DNA of 36,789 bases from NCBI RefSeq assembly GCF_900167205.1, contig NZ_FUWW01000018.1:1-36789 (forward strand), given 5' to 3'. The stretch is from Eubacterium coprostanoligenes. GTDB lineage: Bacteria; Bacillota; Clostridia; Oscillospirales; Acutalibacteraceae. A model generated the notes under the pieces. That model did not search any database and was not told the origin of the DNA. It saw only the letters and a program-made list of their open reading frames with translations. A program made the translations under genes and the position numbers. Position 1 is the first letter of the stretch. Each line of letters starts with the position of its first letter. This document shows, in pieces, positions 1-6,378 of this stretch.

Positions 1-294
1 CTGGCAAAGTTTTATGGCGTTACTATTGACTCACTGATTCACTCTGATGAAAAAATAGGCAAAACAAAGATAGCACCTGCACCTATCGGCAAACATCTTT
101 GGGGAACAGTTACTATCGGAAGCAAGGGGCAAATTGTAATACCAAAAAATGCACGAGATACATTTGATATGAAAGAGGGTGACCGTCTTGTTGTGCTTGG
201 AGACGAGTCACAGGGTATCGCTTTAATCAAAGCAGAAATTTTTGAAAAGCAAATGCAAGAAATGTTGGAGCGTTCACAACGCTCTGCCGAATAA
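1..294 (+). CDS. AbrB/SpoVT-domain transcriptional regulator, C-terminal part (5' truncated by window edge)
   Basis: The reading frame is open from base 1 and ends in TAA at 292-294, so only the last 97 residues are present. The first residues (LAKFYGVTIDSLI) look like the end of an XRE-type helix-turn-helix, where they form the typical LAxxxxVsidxLl segment. A SpoVT/AbrB swapped-hairpin DNA-binding domain follows at about residues 36-82, with GTVTIGSKGQIVIPKNAR and then an EGDRLVVLGD stretch. The XRE-AbrB fusion is a known regulator architecture in Clostridia and is probably a transition-state or metabolic regulator. The C-terminus (FEKQMQEMLERSQ) is a likely helix. The next gene starts 19 bases downstream with its own strong ribosome binding site, so the two may be cotranscribed. 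The target genes cannot be told from the sequence. Confidence 0.8.
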   Translation: MAKFYGVTIDSLIHSDEKIGKTKIAPAPIGKHLWGTVTIGSKGQIVIPKNARDTFDMKEGDRLVVLGDESQGIALIKAEIFEKQMQEMLERSQRSAE

Positions 295-313
295 CAAAAT
301 GGAGGTAAAAACT

Positions 314-529
314 ATGAAATGTCCGGAGTGTGGCAAAGAAATGAGAAACGGTTATTTGTTTTGCAGTAAAGACGGTGCTTTCAGCTTTGCAAATGAGGTG
401 CCGGGTGTGTTTACGGATGCAAAAAAAGCTGACGGATTTGTTAAGATTACTGAAGTTAAACCGAGTCACAGAACGAATATCGCCGCTTCAATTTGTGAGA
501 ATTGCAAAACCGTAATTTTGAAATATTAA
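314..529 (+). CDS. small zinc-ribbon protein (DUF6487/PF20097-like)
   Basis: This 71-residue protein begins at ATG 314, preceded by GGAGG at 301-305; the frame is open further upstream, but this start has the ribosome binding site. It opens with MKCPECGKEMRNGYL and contains a second pair near the C-terminus (ICENCKTVIL), so four cysteines in two CxxC pairs can bind one zinc. The layout resembles the PF20097 (DUF6487) family of small bacterial zinc-ribbon proteins, which have no assigned function. There is no signal peptide or membrane segment. It sits directly downstream of the AbrB-type regulator, probably in the same transcript. The family name is from recognition of the pattern, not from a search. 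Confidence 0.75.
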   Translation: MKCPECGKEMRNGYLFCSKDGAFSFANEVPGVFTDAKKADGFVKITEVKPSHRTNIAASICENCKTVILKY

Positions 530-550
530 TACAATTGTCACGACACCAAA

Positions 551-580
551 AAAGCTATCCGAAAAAATCGGATAGCGTTT
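551..580 (+). terminator. hairpin after the zinc-ribbon gene, weak terminator
   Basis: GCTATCCG (554-561) and CGGATAGC (569-576) form an 8-bp stem with a 7-base A-rich loop, 24 bases after the stop codon. The tail is only GTTTGGGG, so the uridine tract is poor; it may end the upstream pair inefficiently or act as an mRNA 3' stabilising hairpin. Confidence 0.5.
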
Positions 581-604
581 GGGGCGCACTACATAAAGAA
601 TAAA

Positions 605-719
605 TGCTCAAAAAATCAAATAAACAGCGAAATACTGCATTCAATTTACAGTGAAGGCGGTAAGCCTGCCCTGTAAATTATGCCTTGTCTTTCATCTGTT
701 TCTTTGATTTTTGAGTGCA
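605..719. repeat. nested inverted-repeat element, possible structured RNA or MITE
   Basis: No gene is visible between 530 and 866. The left arm 605-627 (TGCTCAAAAAATC then AAATAAACAG) is an imperfect inverted copy of 696-719 (CTGTTTCTTTGATT then TTTGAGTGCA), giving an outer stem of about 22 bp with few mismatches. Inside it, GCAT (637-640) and AATTTACAG (643-651) pair with CTGTAAATT (671-679) and ATGC (680-683) around a 19-base loop containing GGCGGTAAGCC. A smaller hairpin, CAGTTT-AAGC-AAACTG, follows at 723-738. I recognise no known RNA family here. A miniature inverted-repeat element is an equally good reading. Confidence 0.5.
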
Positions 720-760
720 AGGCAGTTTAAGCAAACTGATTTTGTTCAGTGTGCATTAAC

Positions 761-798
761 AAAATCCCGTCAATACTTGCGTATTAACGGGATTTTTT
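761..798 (+). terminator. strong intrinsic terminator, probably bidirectional
   Basis: AAAATCCCGT (761-770) pairs with ACGGGATTTT (787-796), continued inward by AATAC (772-776) and GTATT (781-785), and is followed by a T run to 798. On the + strand it would end a transcript from the structured region 605-760; on the - strand it lies about 70-155 bases past the two possible ends of the symporter gene and could terminate it. The A-rich left arm can alternatively pair with TTTTGTT at 740-746. Confidence 0.75.
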
Positions 799-952
799 AA
801 TATTGCAGTGGGCAAAACTCAGAAAGCTTAAACCAATTACTTCCTTATACAGTGTGCCCCTTCATTTAAAGTTTATTTATTTCGTCAACAATGTTGAGGA
901 GATTCTGTTCAAGCTCTTGTGCCTGCTCATCATCTTCTTCATTGAGCACTTT

Positions 953-2485
953 TCAATCCTGTGGCTTATTGCCTCTCTTTGCAACAAGTTCTGCAAGAAT
1001 ATGCTCGTGCTCTTTATCAGTCATTGCATATTTAAGAGTAGGCAAAGCCGAAAGGAACATACCGATTGCAGGTGGGATTGAAATGAGGAAGAACATCGCT
1101 TCAGCATATTTGCCGACACCGGAACCGCCGTCATATGTGATGAAGTTTGCACCGTTTTCGATTGCCTTGTTGAGCTTGTCAACATTAACGCCGCTGTAAC
1201 CTACAAAAGCGTATACGGCAGATGAAATGATTGTTGAAATACCTGCTGCAAGTTTTGTAATAAAGCTTTGACCTGAGAAGAATACTCCGTCGGTACGAAC
1301 ACCGTTGTAATATTCCTCATAGTCTACACAGTCGGCAATCATAACTGACTGAAGAACATTGATACCGCCGAAAGCCGCACTTGCAAAAAGCATGCAAATA
1401 CCGATAACGATTGACCAAGCTGTAGATGTAAGGTCACCGCCCGAAACTTTGAAGAATACAAAGATAAGAACAAACGGAACAGCGCCTGCGATTGAATAGA
1501 TATTGTAAAGAGTTTTCTTTTCAACCTTTTTGATGATGAGCGGAGTAACGCCCATTGCAACGAACTGACCTACAAAAAGACCGATTGCAACGCTGCCGAG
1601 ACCGATAAGAATCTTGAAATCAATACCGGCAAGAGAACCGTCCTCGTTATACTTGAGGATGTTCATAATGTTGCCGTTTGCATAATAATATGTAACAAGA
1701 GTCATTGCAACAATCATAAGAAGCTGAATCGGGCTTCTGAGGATACCTGAAATAAGGATTTGTCTGAACGGCTTGTTGCCGAGCATAATTTGGAAGTTTT
1801 CCTTGAAAGTATAACTCTTTTCGGATTTTTCAACACGCTCTCTTGTAAAGATACCGGCAAACTCAAAAAGAATTGTTGCGACAACAGTCATAATAATAAC
1901 CGTTACAATAAATGCCTTTTGCATATCGCCGCCAAACGCACCTGCAAGAGCCTGTGCAATTTGAACAACAAGAACGCCGATACCGCCGACGCCTGCAACC
2001 ATACGGGCAAGGCCCAAAATCTTGCTACGGTCGTTTTCGTCCTCTGTCATAAGAGAAGTAATACCCCAAAGAGGAATATCGCAAACAGTAAAGCACATAC
2101 CCCAAGCGATGTAAGATACAGCCGCCCAGCCTACAATAAGCACTTTTTGTGCGGTTGACGATGCTTCGGCATAGTTGCCGTTGATAAATGTTAAAATAGT
2201 GATTACGCCTATAATTGCAGGAAAAATAATAAGGTACGGTCTGCATTTACCCCATTTTGAATGGGTTTTATCAACAATAGTACCCATCATCGGGTCGTTT
2301 ATGGCATCCCATATTCTGGCGATAGTCATAATCCAACCGAGAGCCATTGCCGGCAAACAAATTACATTCTGAAAATAGAAGTAAAGACCTGTTGCTACAA
2401 TGTTGTAAATAAGGTTTTGACCAAACATACCGACAAGATATCCTGCCGCCTCTTTTTTGGTATAGGTTTTAGCTTTTGAATTCAT
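953..2485 (-). CDS. GPH-family (MelB/XynP-like) sugar:cation symporter 1, ending at an in-frame TGA
   Basis: This 510-residue, 12-helix membrane protein belongs to the glycoside-pentoside-hexuronide:cation symporter family. It shows the family N-terminus (FGQNLIYN), the conserved DAINDPMMGTIVD between helices 2 and 3, and the WGKCRPYL loop. It would import an oligosaccharide or glycoside with sodium or protons. The start at 2485 has AGGGG 8 bases upstream. A close paralogue lies at 17847-19343. After the TGA at 953-955 the same frame stays open for 28 more codons, encoding an acidic stretch (LNEEDDEQAQELEQNLL) up to TAA at 866-868. This indicates either a recent nonsense mutation in a dispensable tail or occasional readthrough. 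The paralogue ends near the same place, so the truncated protein is probably functional. Substrate unknown. Confidence 0.9.
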   Translation of the reverse strand: MNSKAKTYTKKEAAGYLVGMFGQNLIYNIVATGLYFYFQNVICLPAMALGWIMTIARIWDAINDPMMGTIVDKTHSKWGKCRPYLIIFPAIIGVITILTFINGNYAEASSTAQKVLIVGWAAVSYIAWGMCFTVCDIPLWGITSLMTEDENDRSKILGLARMVAGVGGIGVLVVQIAQALAGAFGGDMQKAFIVTVIIMTVVATILFEFAGIFTRERVEKSEKSYTFKENFQIMLGNKPFRQILISGILRSPIQLLMIVAMTLVTYYYANGNIMNILKYNEDGSLAGIDFKILIGLGSVAIGLFVGQFVAMGVTPLIIKKVEKKTLYNIYSIAGAVPFVLIFVFFKVSGGDLTSTAWSIVIGICMLFASAAFGGINVLQSVMIADCVDYEEYYNGVRTDGVFFSGQSFITKLAAGISTIISSAVYAFVGYSGVNVDKLNKAIENGANFITYDGGSGVGKYAEAMFFLISIPPAIGMFLSALPTLKYAMTDKEHEHILAELVAKRGNKPQD

Positions 2486-2513
2486 TTTTACACCCCTTTT
2501 AAATGATACATAT

Positions 2514-2542
2514 ATAATAACAGATTATATAGAAATTAACAA
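2514..2542 (-). promoter_or_regulatory. sigma-A-type promoter of the GPH symporter 1 gene
   Basis: On the minus strand TTGTTA (2537-2542) and TATTAT (2514-2519) are separated by 17 bases, just upstream of the ribosome binding site. The -35 box overlaps the last codons of the preceding FeoB-like gene, so the symporter can be transcribed separately from the spoVAE transcript. Confidence 0.6.
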
Positions 2543-3063
2543 GAGGTTTTTATAATTAAAAATAAATCGCATATTTTTCTTGCCAAAAACGACAATCTAC
2601 TTTGCTTAAAACTTATTACAGATTTTTTGGCGACCGACGGATTTTCAAATGTCGTAATAAAATTCGGAGTTTGCGAAACCATATGTACTGCATCGAGCAA
2701 ACGGTTAAGTCCTCTTGCGGATTTTGTGGCAAACACCACGGGACATTCAAGAGCATAGGAGAGGCGTGTTTTATCTATTTTTATACCCATCCGTCTTGCT
2801 TTTTTGACATCGGTCAGATACAAAACACATTTTTGAAAATCGACCAAGTCAACAAGAGTTTCAAAGCAGCAAAAAACATCCACGGCAGAAAACACAACGA
2901 CCCTGACATTTGCATCATCGGGTGCTTCAACACGATATAGGGACGATTTGTAATAAAACCTATCCCCTGTTCTTTTTCGAGAAAGCGGACAGGTCAGTTC
3001 GTGCACAAGGTTCTCGCTTTCGCCGACAAAGCCGACGGTGCTTATTGATTTGATTTTGAGCAT
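2536..3063 (-). CDS. degenerate FeoB-like G-domain protein (pseudo-GTPase) next to spoVAE
   Basis: The protein has 175 residues from ATG 3063, chosen because GGTGAT lies 6 bases upstream; two in-frame GTG codons further up overlap that ribosome binding site. Its central part aligns by eye with the second half of the FeoB N-terminal GTPase domain: DVFCCFETLVDLVDFQKCVL, then KKARRMGIKIDKTRLSYAL, ECPVVFATKSARGLNRLLDAV. The nucleotide-binding motifs are gone. The P-loop GxxxxGKS is replaced by GFVGESENL, and the G4 NxxD position reads TDVK. It therefore probably cannot bind GTP and may be a structural or regulatory relic domain. There are no FeoB membrane segments. It starts 23 bases after the spoVAE stop on the same strand and is likely cotranscribed with it, suggesting a sporulation role (inference). 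The FeoB relation is from motif recognition only. Confidence 0.65.
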   Translation of the reverse strand: MLKIKSISTVGFVGESENLVHELTCPLSRKRTGDRFYYKSSLYRVEAPDDANVRVVVFSAVDVFCCFETLVDLVDFQKCVLYLTDVKKARRMGIKIDKTRLSYALECPVVFATKSARGLNRLLDAVHMVSQTPNFITTFENPSVAKKSVISFKQSRLSFLARKICDLFLIIKTSC

Positions 3064-3086
3064 AAATATCACCACAGGATATACTA

Positions 3087-3440
3087 TTACTTATCCTTTG
3101 GTTTTGTTACAAGGCTGACAACGAGTGCCGACAAAAGTGCAACGGTTATACCGCCTGCCGATGCACAAAGCGGACCTGTTACAACCCCTAAAAAGCCTTT
3201 TTCTCTGATTGCTTCTCTTGTTCCGCTTGCAAGAGCAGAACCGAAACCTGTAAGCGGAAGCGTTGCGCCTGCACCCGCAAAATCAATCAATTTGTCATAA
3301 ACCCCGATTCCGCCGAGCAGAACGCCGAGGCACACAAACGAAACAAGGATTTTTGCCGGAGTGAGTTTTGTTAAATCAATCAAAAGCTGACCGACAACGC
3401 ATATTAATCCGCCGACAACAAATGCTTTTAAAAACAACAT
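3087..3440 (-). CDS. spoVAE: stage V sporulation protein AE (SpoVAE/SpoVAEb)
   Basis: This 117-residue integral membrane protein matches SpoVAE in length and sequence character: FVVGGLICVVGQLLIDLT at the N-terminus, GVYDKLIDFAGAGATLPLTGFG in the middle, and a GPLCASAGGITVALLSALVVSL C-terminal helix. SpoVA proteins carry dipicolinic acid across the inner forespore membrane during sporulation and release it in germination. AGGTGA lies 8 bases before ATG 3440. That ribosome binding site is inside the right arm of a terminator hairpin. In typical Clostridia spoVAC, spoVAD and spoVAE form one operon; here spoVAE is separated from spoVAC by an opposite-strand-facing arrangement with an ABC ATPase gene between them, and spoVAD is not in the window. 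It is followed by the FeoB-like gene. Confidence 0.9.
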   Translation of the reverse strand: MLFLKAFVVGGLICVVGQLLIDLTKLTPAKILVSFVCLGVLLGGIGVYDKLIDFAGAGATLPLTGFGSALASGTREAIREKGFLGVVTGPLCASAGGITVALLSALVVSLVTKPKDK

Positions 3441-3442
3441 AA

Positions 3443-3482
3443 AAAATCACCTAAATCTATTTTAACCGATTTAGGTGATTTT
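3443..3482 (-). terminator. terminator of the ABC ATPase gene overlapping the spoVAE ribosome binding site
   Basis: AAAATCACCTAAATC (3443-3457) and GATTTAGGTGATTTT (3468-3482) form a perfect 15-bp stem with a 10-base loop. Read leftward it ends in TTTTTT, so it is a good intrinsic terminator 20 bases after the ABC gene stop. The 3' arm on the minus strand contains AGGTGA, the spoVAE Shine-Dalgarno sequence, so any readthrough transcript would hide the spoVAE start. Confidence 0.8.
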
Positions 3483-3501
3483 ATTACAATATTTATTTAG
3501 T

Positions 3502-4251
3502 TTAGCCGAGGTCAATCGGATTGGCATTGTCGTACTTCGCTTTTCTGCCGTACTTTTCTTCAAATCCCGGATTGATGTAGTCCTCAACGATTCTGCCGTC
3601 ACGAATACGAACAACTCGTTCCGCCTCCATGGCAATCTCATTGTCGTGAGTGATGACAATAACGGTTCTGCCCTCATCCTTGAGTTGGTGCAAAATCTTC
3701 ATTACATCCTTTGTTGAACGAGTGTCGAGGTTACCTGTCGGTTCATCGGCAAGAATAACAGGAGGTGCTGCCGCAATTGCACGAGCAACCGCAACTCTCT
3801 GTTGCTGACCGCCTGACAAAGCCTTTGGCAAGTGATCCATACGAGAACCAAGACCAACTTTTTCAAGCGCAGCTATAGAAATCTTCCTGCGTTCATCTTT
3901 TTTCATTCCACGATAAACAAGCGGAAGTTCAACATTTTCAAGTGCAGTAAGTGACGGAATGAGGTTGAAGCCCTGGAAAATAAATCCAATCTCCTCATTA
4001 CGAATAACAGACATTTCGTCATCTGTAAGATCGTCAACAAGCTTGCCGTTGATATAATATTCGCCCTCTGTCGGAGTGTCGAGCAAGCCAATCATATTCA
4101 TAAAGGTTGATTTACCCGAGCCTGACTGACCGATAATTGCAACAAATTCGCCACGGTCAATAGTAAGGCTGACACCGTCAAGTGCGTTAACCTGATTTTC
4201 ACCCGGATTATAAATCTTATATACATTTCTTACATCAACAAGATGTTCCAT
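3502..4251 (-). CDS. MacB/LolD-type ABC transporter ATP-binding protein (orphan)
   Basis: This 249-residue nucleotide-binding subunit belongs to the MacB/LolD/FtsE-like ABC class. Walker A is GQSGSGKS (41-48), the Q-loop is in [11 protein letters not shown], the signature is LSGGQQQR (145-152), Walker B is VILADE (165-170) and the switch histidine is in ITHD (His202). The C-terminus is extended by about 25 residues ([17 protein letters not shown]), which is uncommon in minimal members. These ATPases pair with FtsX/MacB-type permeases to move lipoproteins, peptides or antibiotics, but no permease gene is adjacent, so its partner must lie elsewhere. The start at 4251 has AAAGGAG upstream. It has its own promoter and terminator and splits the two spoVA genes. 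Confidence 0.9.
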   Translation of the reverse strand: MEHLVDVRNVYKIYNPGENQVNALDGVSLTIDRGEFVAIIGQSGSGKSTFMNMIGLLDTPTEGEYYINGKLVDDLTDDEMSVIRNEEIGFIFQGFNLIPSLTALENVELPLVYRGMKKDERRKISIAALEKVGLGSRMDHLPKALSGGQQQRVAVARAIAAAPPVILADEPTGNLDTRSTKDVMKILHQLKDEGRTVIVITHDNEIAMEAERVVRIRDGRIVEDYINPGFEEKYGRKAKYDNANPIDLG

Positions 4252-4282
4252 AAAGTGACTCCTTTACGATTAGTATAATCGA

Positions 4283-4311
4283 ATTATACAATTATTAATA
4301 CACAAAGTCAA
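4283..4311 (-). promoter_or_regulatory. sigma-A promoter of the ABC ATPase gene
   Basis: On the minus strand TTGACT (4306-4311) and a perfect TATAAT (4283-4288) are separated by exactly 17 bases, about 30 bases before the ATG at 4251. It is one of the best vegetative promoter matches in the window and points to constitutive expression of this gene, unlike its sporulation neighbours. Confidence 0.7.
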
Positions 4312-4322
4312 TAATACTTTGT

Positions 4323-4351
4323 GAATATTCACACCGCATTTACAAATGCTA
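4323..4351 (+). promoter_or_regulatory. possible sigma-G (forespore) promoter of spoVAC
   Basis: GAATA (4323-4327) fits the sigma-G -35 pattern GHATR, and AATGCTA (4345-4351) differs at two positions from the -10 pattern CATNCTA, with a 17-base spacer. spoVA operons are sigma-G dependent in Bacillus and Clostridium, which supports the reading, but the -10 match is imperfect. Confidence 0.4.
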
Positions 4352-4379
4352 TATATATAAACAAAAATGAGGTGTAAAT

Positions 4380-4823
4380 ATGAGCATATCAAACAGCGAT
4401 TATTCAAAAATGACAGACAAAGCAAGTCCGAATTCCCCTGTTGTGCAAAACTGCATAAGAGCATTTTTGTTCGGCGGAGGAATATGTCTGTTTGCTCAAG
4501 TGCTCAACACACTATATGAAAAAATCGGATTGAATGCAGACGAAGTTAAACTTGCGACACCGTCAACCGTCATAATAATAACGGCAATTCTGACCGGAAT
4601 AGGCGTGTTTGACAAAATTGCACGCTATGCCGGAGCGGGAACAATTGTGCCGATTACGGGCTTTGCGAATTCAGTTGTATCCCCTGCACTCGAATTCAGG
4701 CACGAGGGATATATACTCGGCACGGCAGCACAGATGTTTTCCATCGCCGGACCTGTAATTGTTTACGGCACGGCATCGTCATTTTTATACGGTTTGATAA
4801 TTTACATTTTCAAGTTATATTAA
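4380..4823 (+). CDS. spoVAC: stage V sporulation protein AC (SpoVAC)
   Basis: This 147-residue membrane protein matches SpoVAC in length and motifs: FLFGGGICLFAQVLN, then TGIGVFDKIARYAGAGTIVPITGFAN, and EFRHEGYILGTAAQMFSIAGPVIVYGTA. It is paralogous to SpoVAE over the GAG-PITGF segment. SpoVAC is a mechanosensitive channel component for dipicolinic acid movement across the inner spore membrane. GAGGTG precedes ATG 4380 and a plausible sigma-G promoter lies 30 bases further up. It stands alone: the next gene is convergent, with the two stop codons overlapping in TTAA at 4820-4823. No spoVAD follows, unlike the usual AC-AD-AE order. Confidence 0.92.
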   Translation: MSISNSDYSKMTDKASPNSPVVQNCIRAFLFGGGICLFAQVLNTLYEKIGLNADEVKLATPSTVIIITAILTGIGVFDKIARYAGAGTIVPITGFANSVVSPALEFRHEGYILGTAAQMFSIAGPVIVYGTASSFLYGLIIYIFKLY

Positions 4824-5767
4824 ATATGGTCTTTATATTGTTCGGCGGTTATTATGCCGTCATTTACATTTAGCTTGCAAATTCGTGCATTGCGTGCATC
4901 AAAAGCATCTGCTCCCAAGCCGTCATCATAATCCCTTGCGTGATAAATTGCATACCACTGACCGTTTTCTTTAATCATAGAATGATGACCAGTACCCTCT
5001 TCAAAATCATTTGCTTTCATCACAGGGCAATAGGTGTGGTCATCAGGAAATTTTTCAAATTTTATTTTGCGAAGATCGGTTTCGTCTGTTTTGGCTCTTG
5101 CGTAGCCGATATAATAGGTCGGCTGTTCAAAGCAGTTGCCGGAATACATAACATACTGCCAATCGCCCTCTTTGAAATAGAACGCACCCTCAATAGTATG
5201 CCAATGCTGCCCTTTTTTATATCTGTCACGGCAATAAATATCCTCGTCAAGAGTAGGCACAACAACAGGCACAGGCTTGCCCTCAACGGTGAACGGGTCA
5301 AGGAGTTTGTCAACCGCAATATATGTGCCGATTCGGTCGCCCTCAAAGGTGTTTGTTGAATAGAAAATCCAAAGTCCCGCTTCATTTTGAACAACATGAG
5401 AATCGATAGAAAATGGCTCTATAAGTTGCTTTACAACCTTAAACGGACCAAGCGGATTGTCGGCAACCGAAACATGCATAGCACCTCTGTGGCCGCCTTT
5501 ATCGGGTGTGTATCCCTCAATTTCAAACGAATTGTACATATAAAACTTGCCGTCAAGTTCTATAACGCTCGGTGCCCACCACGAATCGTGCTTGCCGTCT
5601 GTGAGAACCATTCCCTCAAACTTCCAGCCCTTTGTGAGTTCATCAGATGAATAGGCATAAATACCCGTGTGACCGGTAGTGTAAATATAGTATCTGCCGC
5701 CCGATTTCAAAATAAACGGGTCTGCCTGACCGATATAATTTTCCTTATCAACTTCTAACAAGTGCAT
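4820..5767 (-). CDS. glycoside hydrolase family 43 enzyme (beta-xylosidase/arabinosidase-type)
   Basis: This 315-residue protein has the five-bladed beta-propeller pattern of GH43. The general-base aspartate is in GQADPFIL (Asp16), the pKa-modulating aspartate in SIDSHVVQ (Asp122), and the general-acid glutamate in HTIEGAFYF (Glu193). The blade repeats read YYIYTTG, FYMYNSF, WIFYSTN, WQYVMYSG and WYAIYHAR. There is no signal peptide, so it would act on imported arabino- or xylo-oligosaccharides in the cytoplasm. It starts 12 bases after the upstream hypothetical gene, probably as the second gene of that operon. Its stop codon overlaps that of convergent spoVAC. Exact substrate (arabinose, xylose or galactose linkages) cannot be told. 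Confidence 0.9.
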   Translation of the reverse strand: MHLLEVDKENYIGQADPFILKSGGRYYIYTTGHTGIYAYSSDELTKGWKFEGMVLTDGKHDSWWAPSVIELDGKFYMYNSFEIEGYTPDKGGHRGAMHVSVADNPLGPFKVVKQLIEPFSIDSHVVQNEAGLWIFYSTNTFEGDRIGTYIAVDKLLDPFTVEGKPVPVVVPTLDEDIYCRDRYKKGQHWHTIEGAFYFKEGDWQYVMYSGNCFEQPTYYIGYARAKTDETDLRKIKFEKFPDDHTYCPVMKANDFEEGTGHHSMIKENGQWYAIYHARDYDDGLGADAFDARNARICKLNVNDGIITAEQYKDHI

Positions 5768-5779
5768 AATAAACTCCTG

Positions 5780-6280
5780 TTAATTTTTATTATTCTTTTC
5801 AGCCTCAAGCTCTGCTTTTTCCTTATAGAACATATTAGCCTTGAGATAAATTTCAATAAAGCCACGGATAACTTCTGCCATTTCGCCCTCTCTGTAATTA
5901 GTAAGAAGAATATGCTCGTCATCATCAATGGCTAGCGGACCTCTTTCAAAATCGTTGAAAGTCGGCATAAGAGAATAGTTGGTCTTTGTCTTTACTATCG
6001 AAATCATAGTGAAATCTTTGGTAGCGTTGGCAAAGCCTTTTTTCTTTGTATACCGCTCGATAGTTGAAGTGTCGACACTGTCGTTGTGTTTTTTTGTATA
6101 GCAAGCGTTGATTACCTTTTCAATATAATTTTCAAGTGCCTTATCGGTATAAGGTGCTTTGAGAAGCAAAACGGTATCAATATCCGCAATTCCGTACTTG
6201 TCACTTTCGCCACAAGGGATGCCGATTAAGTTTTCATTTTCATCAACATAGACCGAAATTGTATAAAACTCTCTGTCCAT
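5780..6280 (-). CDS. conserved hypothetical protein with two similar halves
   Basis: I do not firmly recognise this 166-residue cytoplasmic protein. It seems to be built from two similar segments. Each begins with a short beta-rich stretch (FYTISVYVDENENLIGIP; DFTMISIVKTKTNYSLMP), continues with an acidic turn and a hydrophobic strand (DIDTVLLLKAPY; DDEHILLTNYRE), and ends in a helix (ALENYIEKVINACY; EMAEVIRGFIEIYL). The layout is loosely like CDI-immunity (CdiI_3-type) proteins, but this is weak. The C-terminus is a charged helix rich in Lys and Glu. GGAGG stands upstream of ATG 6280 and a good promoter precedes it. It is the first gene of a two-gene unit with the GH43 enzyme. Confidence 0.7.
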   Translation of the reverse strand: MDREFYTISVYVDENENLIGIPCGESDKYGIADIDTVLLLKAPYTDKALENYIEKVINACYTKKHNDSVDTSTIERYTKKKGFANATKDFTMISIVKTKTNYSLMPTFNDFERGPLAIDDDEHILLTNYREGEMAEVIRGFIEIYLKANMFYKEKAELEAEKNNKN

Positions 6281-6313
6281 AACAAACCTCCGAATAGTTC
6301 AGTATAATATAAA

Positions 6314-6342
6314 ATTATATAATATATAATTGAAAATTTCAA
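6314..6342 (-). promoter_or_regulatory. sigma-A promoter of the hypothetical-GH43 operon
   Basis: On the minus strand TTGAAA (6337-6342) and TATAAT (6314-6319) have a 17-base spacer. The -35 box is one half of the palindrome TTGAAAATTTCAA (6330-6342), whose other half is the -35 box of the divergent SDR promoter. Confidence 0.65.
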
Positions 6343-6361
6343 CAATAAATGATAATATAAT
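6330..6361 (+). promoter_or_regulatory. sigma-A promoter of the SDR gene
   Basis: TTGAAA (6330-6335) is followed after 17 bases by TAATAT (6353-6358); an overlapping TATAAT (6356-6361) sits at 20 bases. It shares its -35 palindrome with the opposite promoter, so the two polymerases would compete for the same site. Confidence 0.55.
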
Positions 6362-6378
6362 AAAAAGCAGGTGACGAT

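Noticed and set aside
605-760. Riboswitch or leader of a downstream gene
   Set aside because: No + strand gene follows; the next gene is convergent, and no known riboswitch core motif was recognised.
866-955. Genome-wide recoding of TGA to explain the symporter tail
   Set aside because: Several genes here end in TGA with the next gene's start overlapping it (cpsC/cpsD, CPBP/tadA), so TGA works as a stop.
3502-4251. ABC ATPase as part of the SpoVA system
   Set aside because: It has its own vegetative promoter and terminator and belongs to the MacB/LolD class, with no known link to dipicolinic acid transport.
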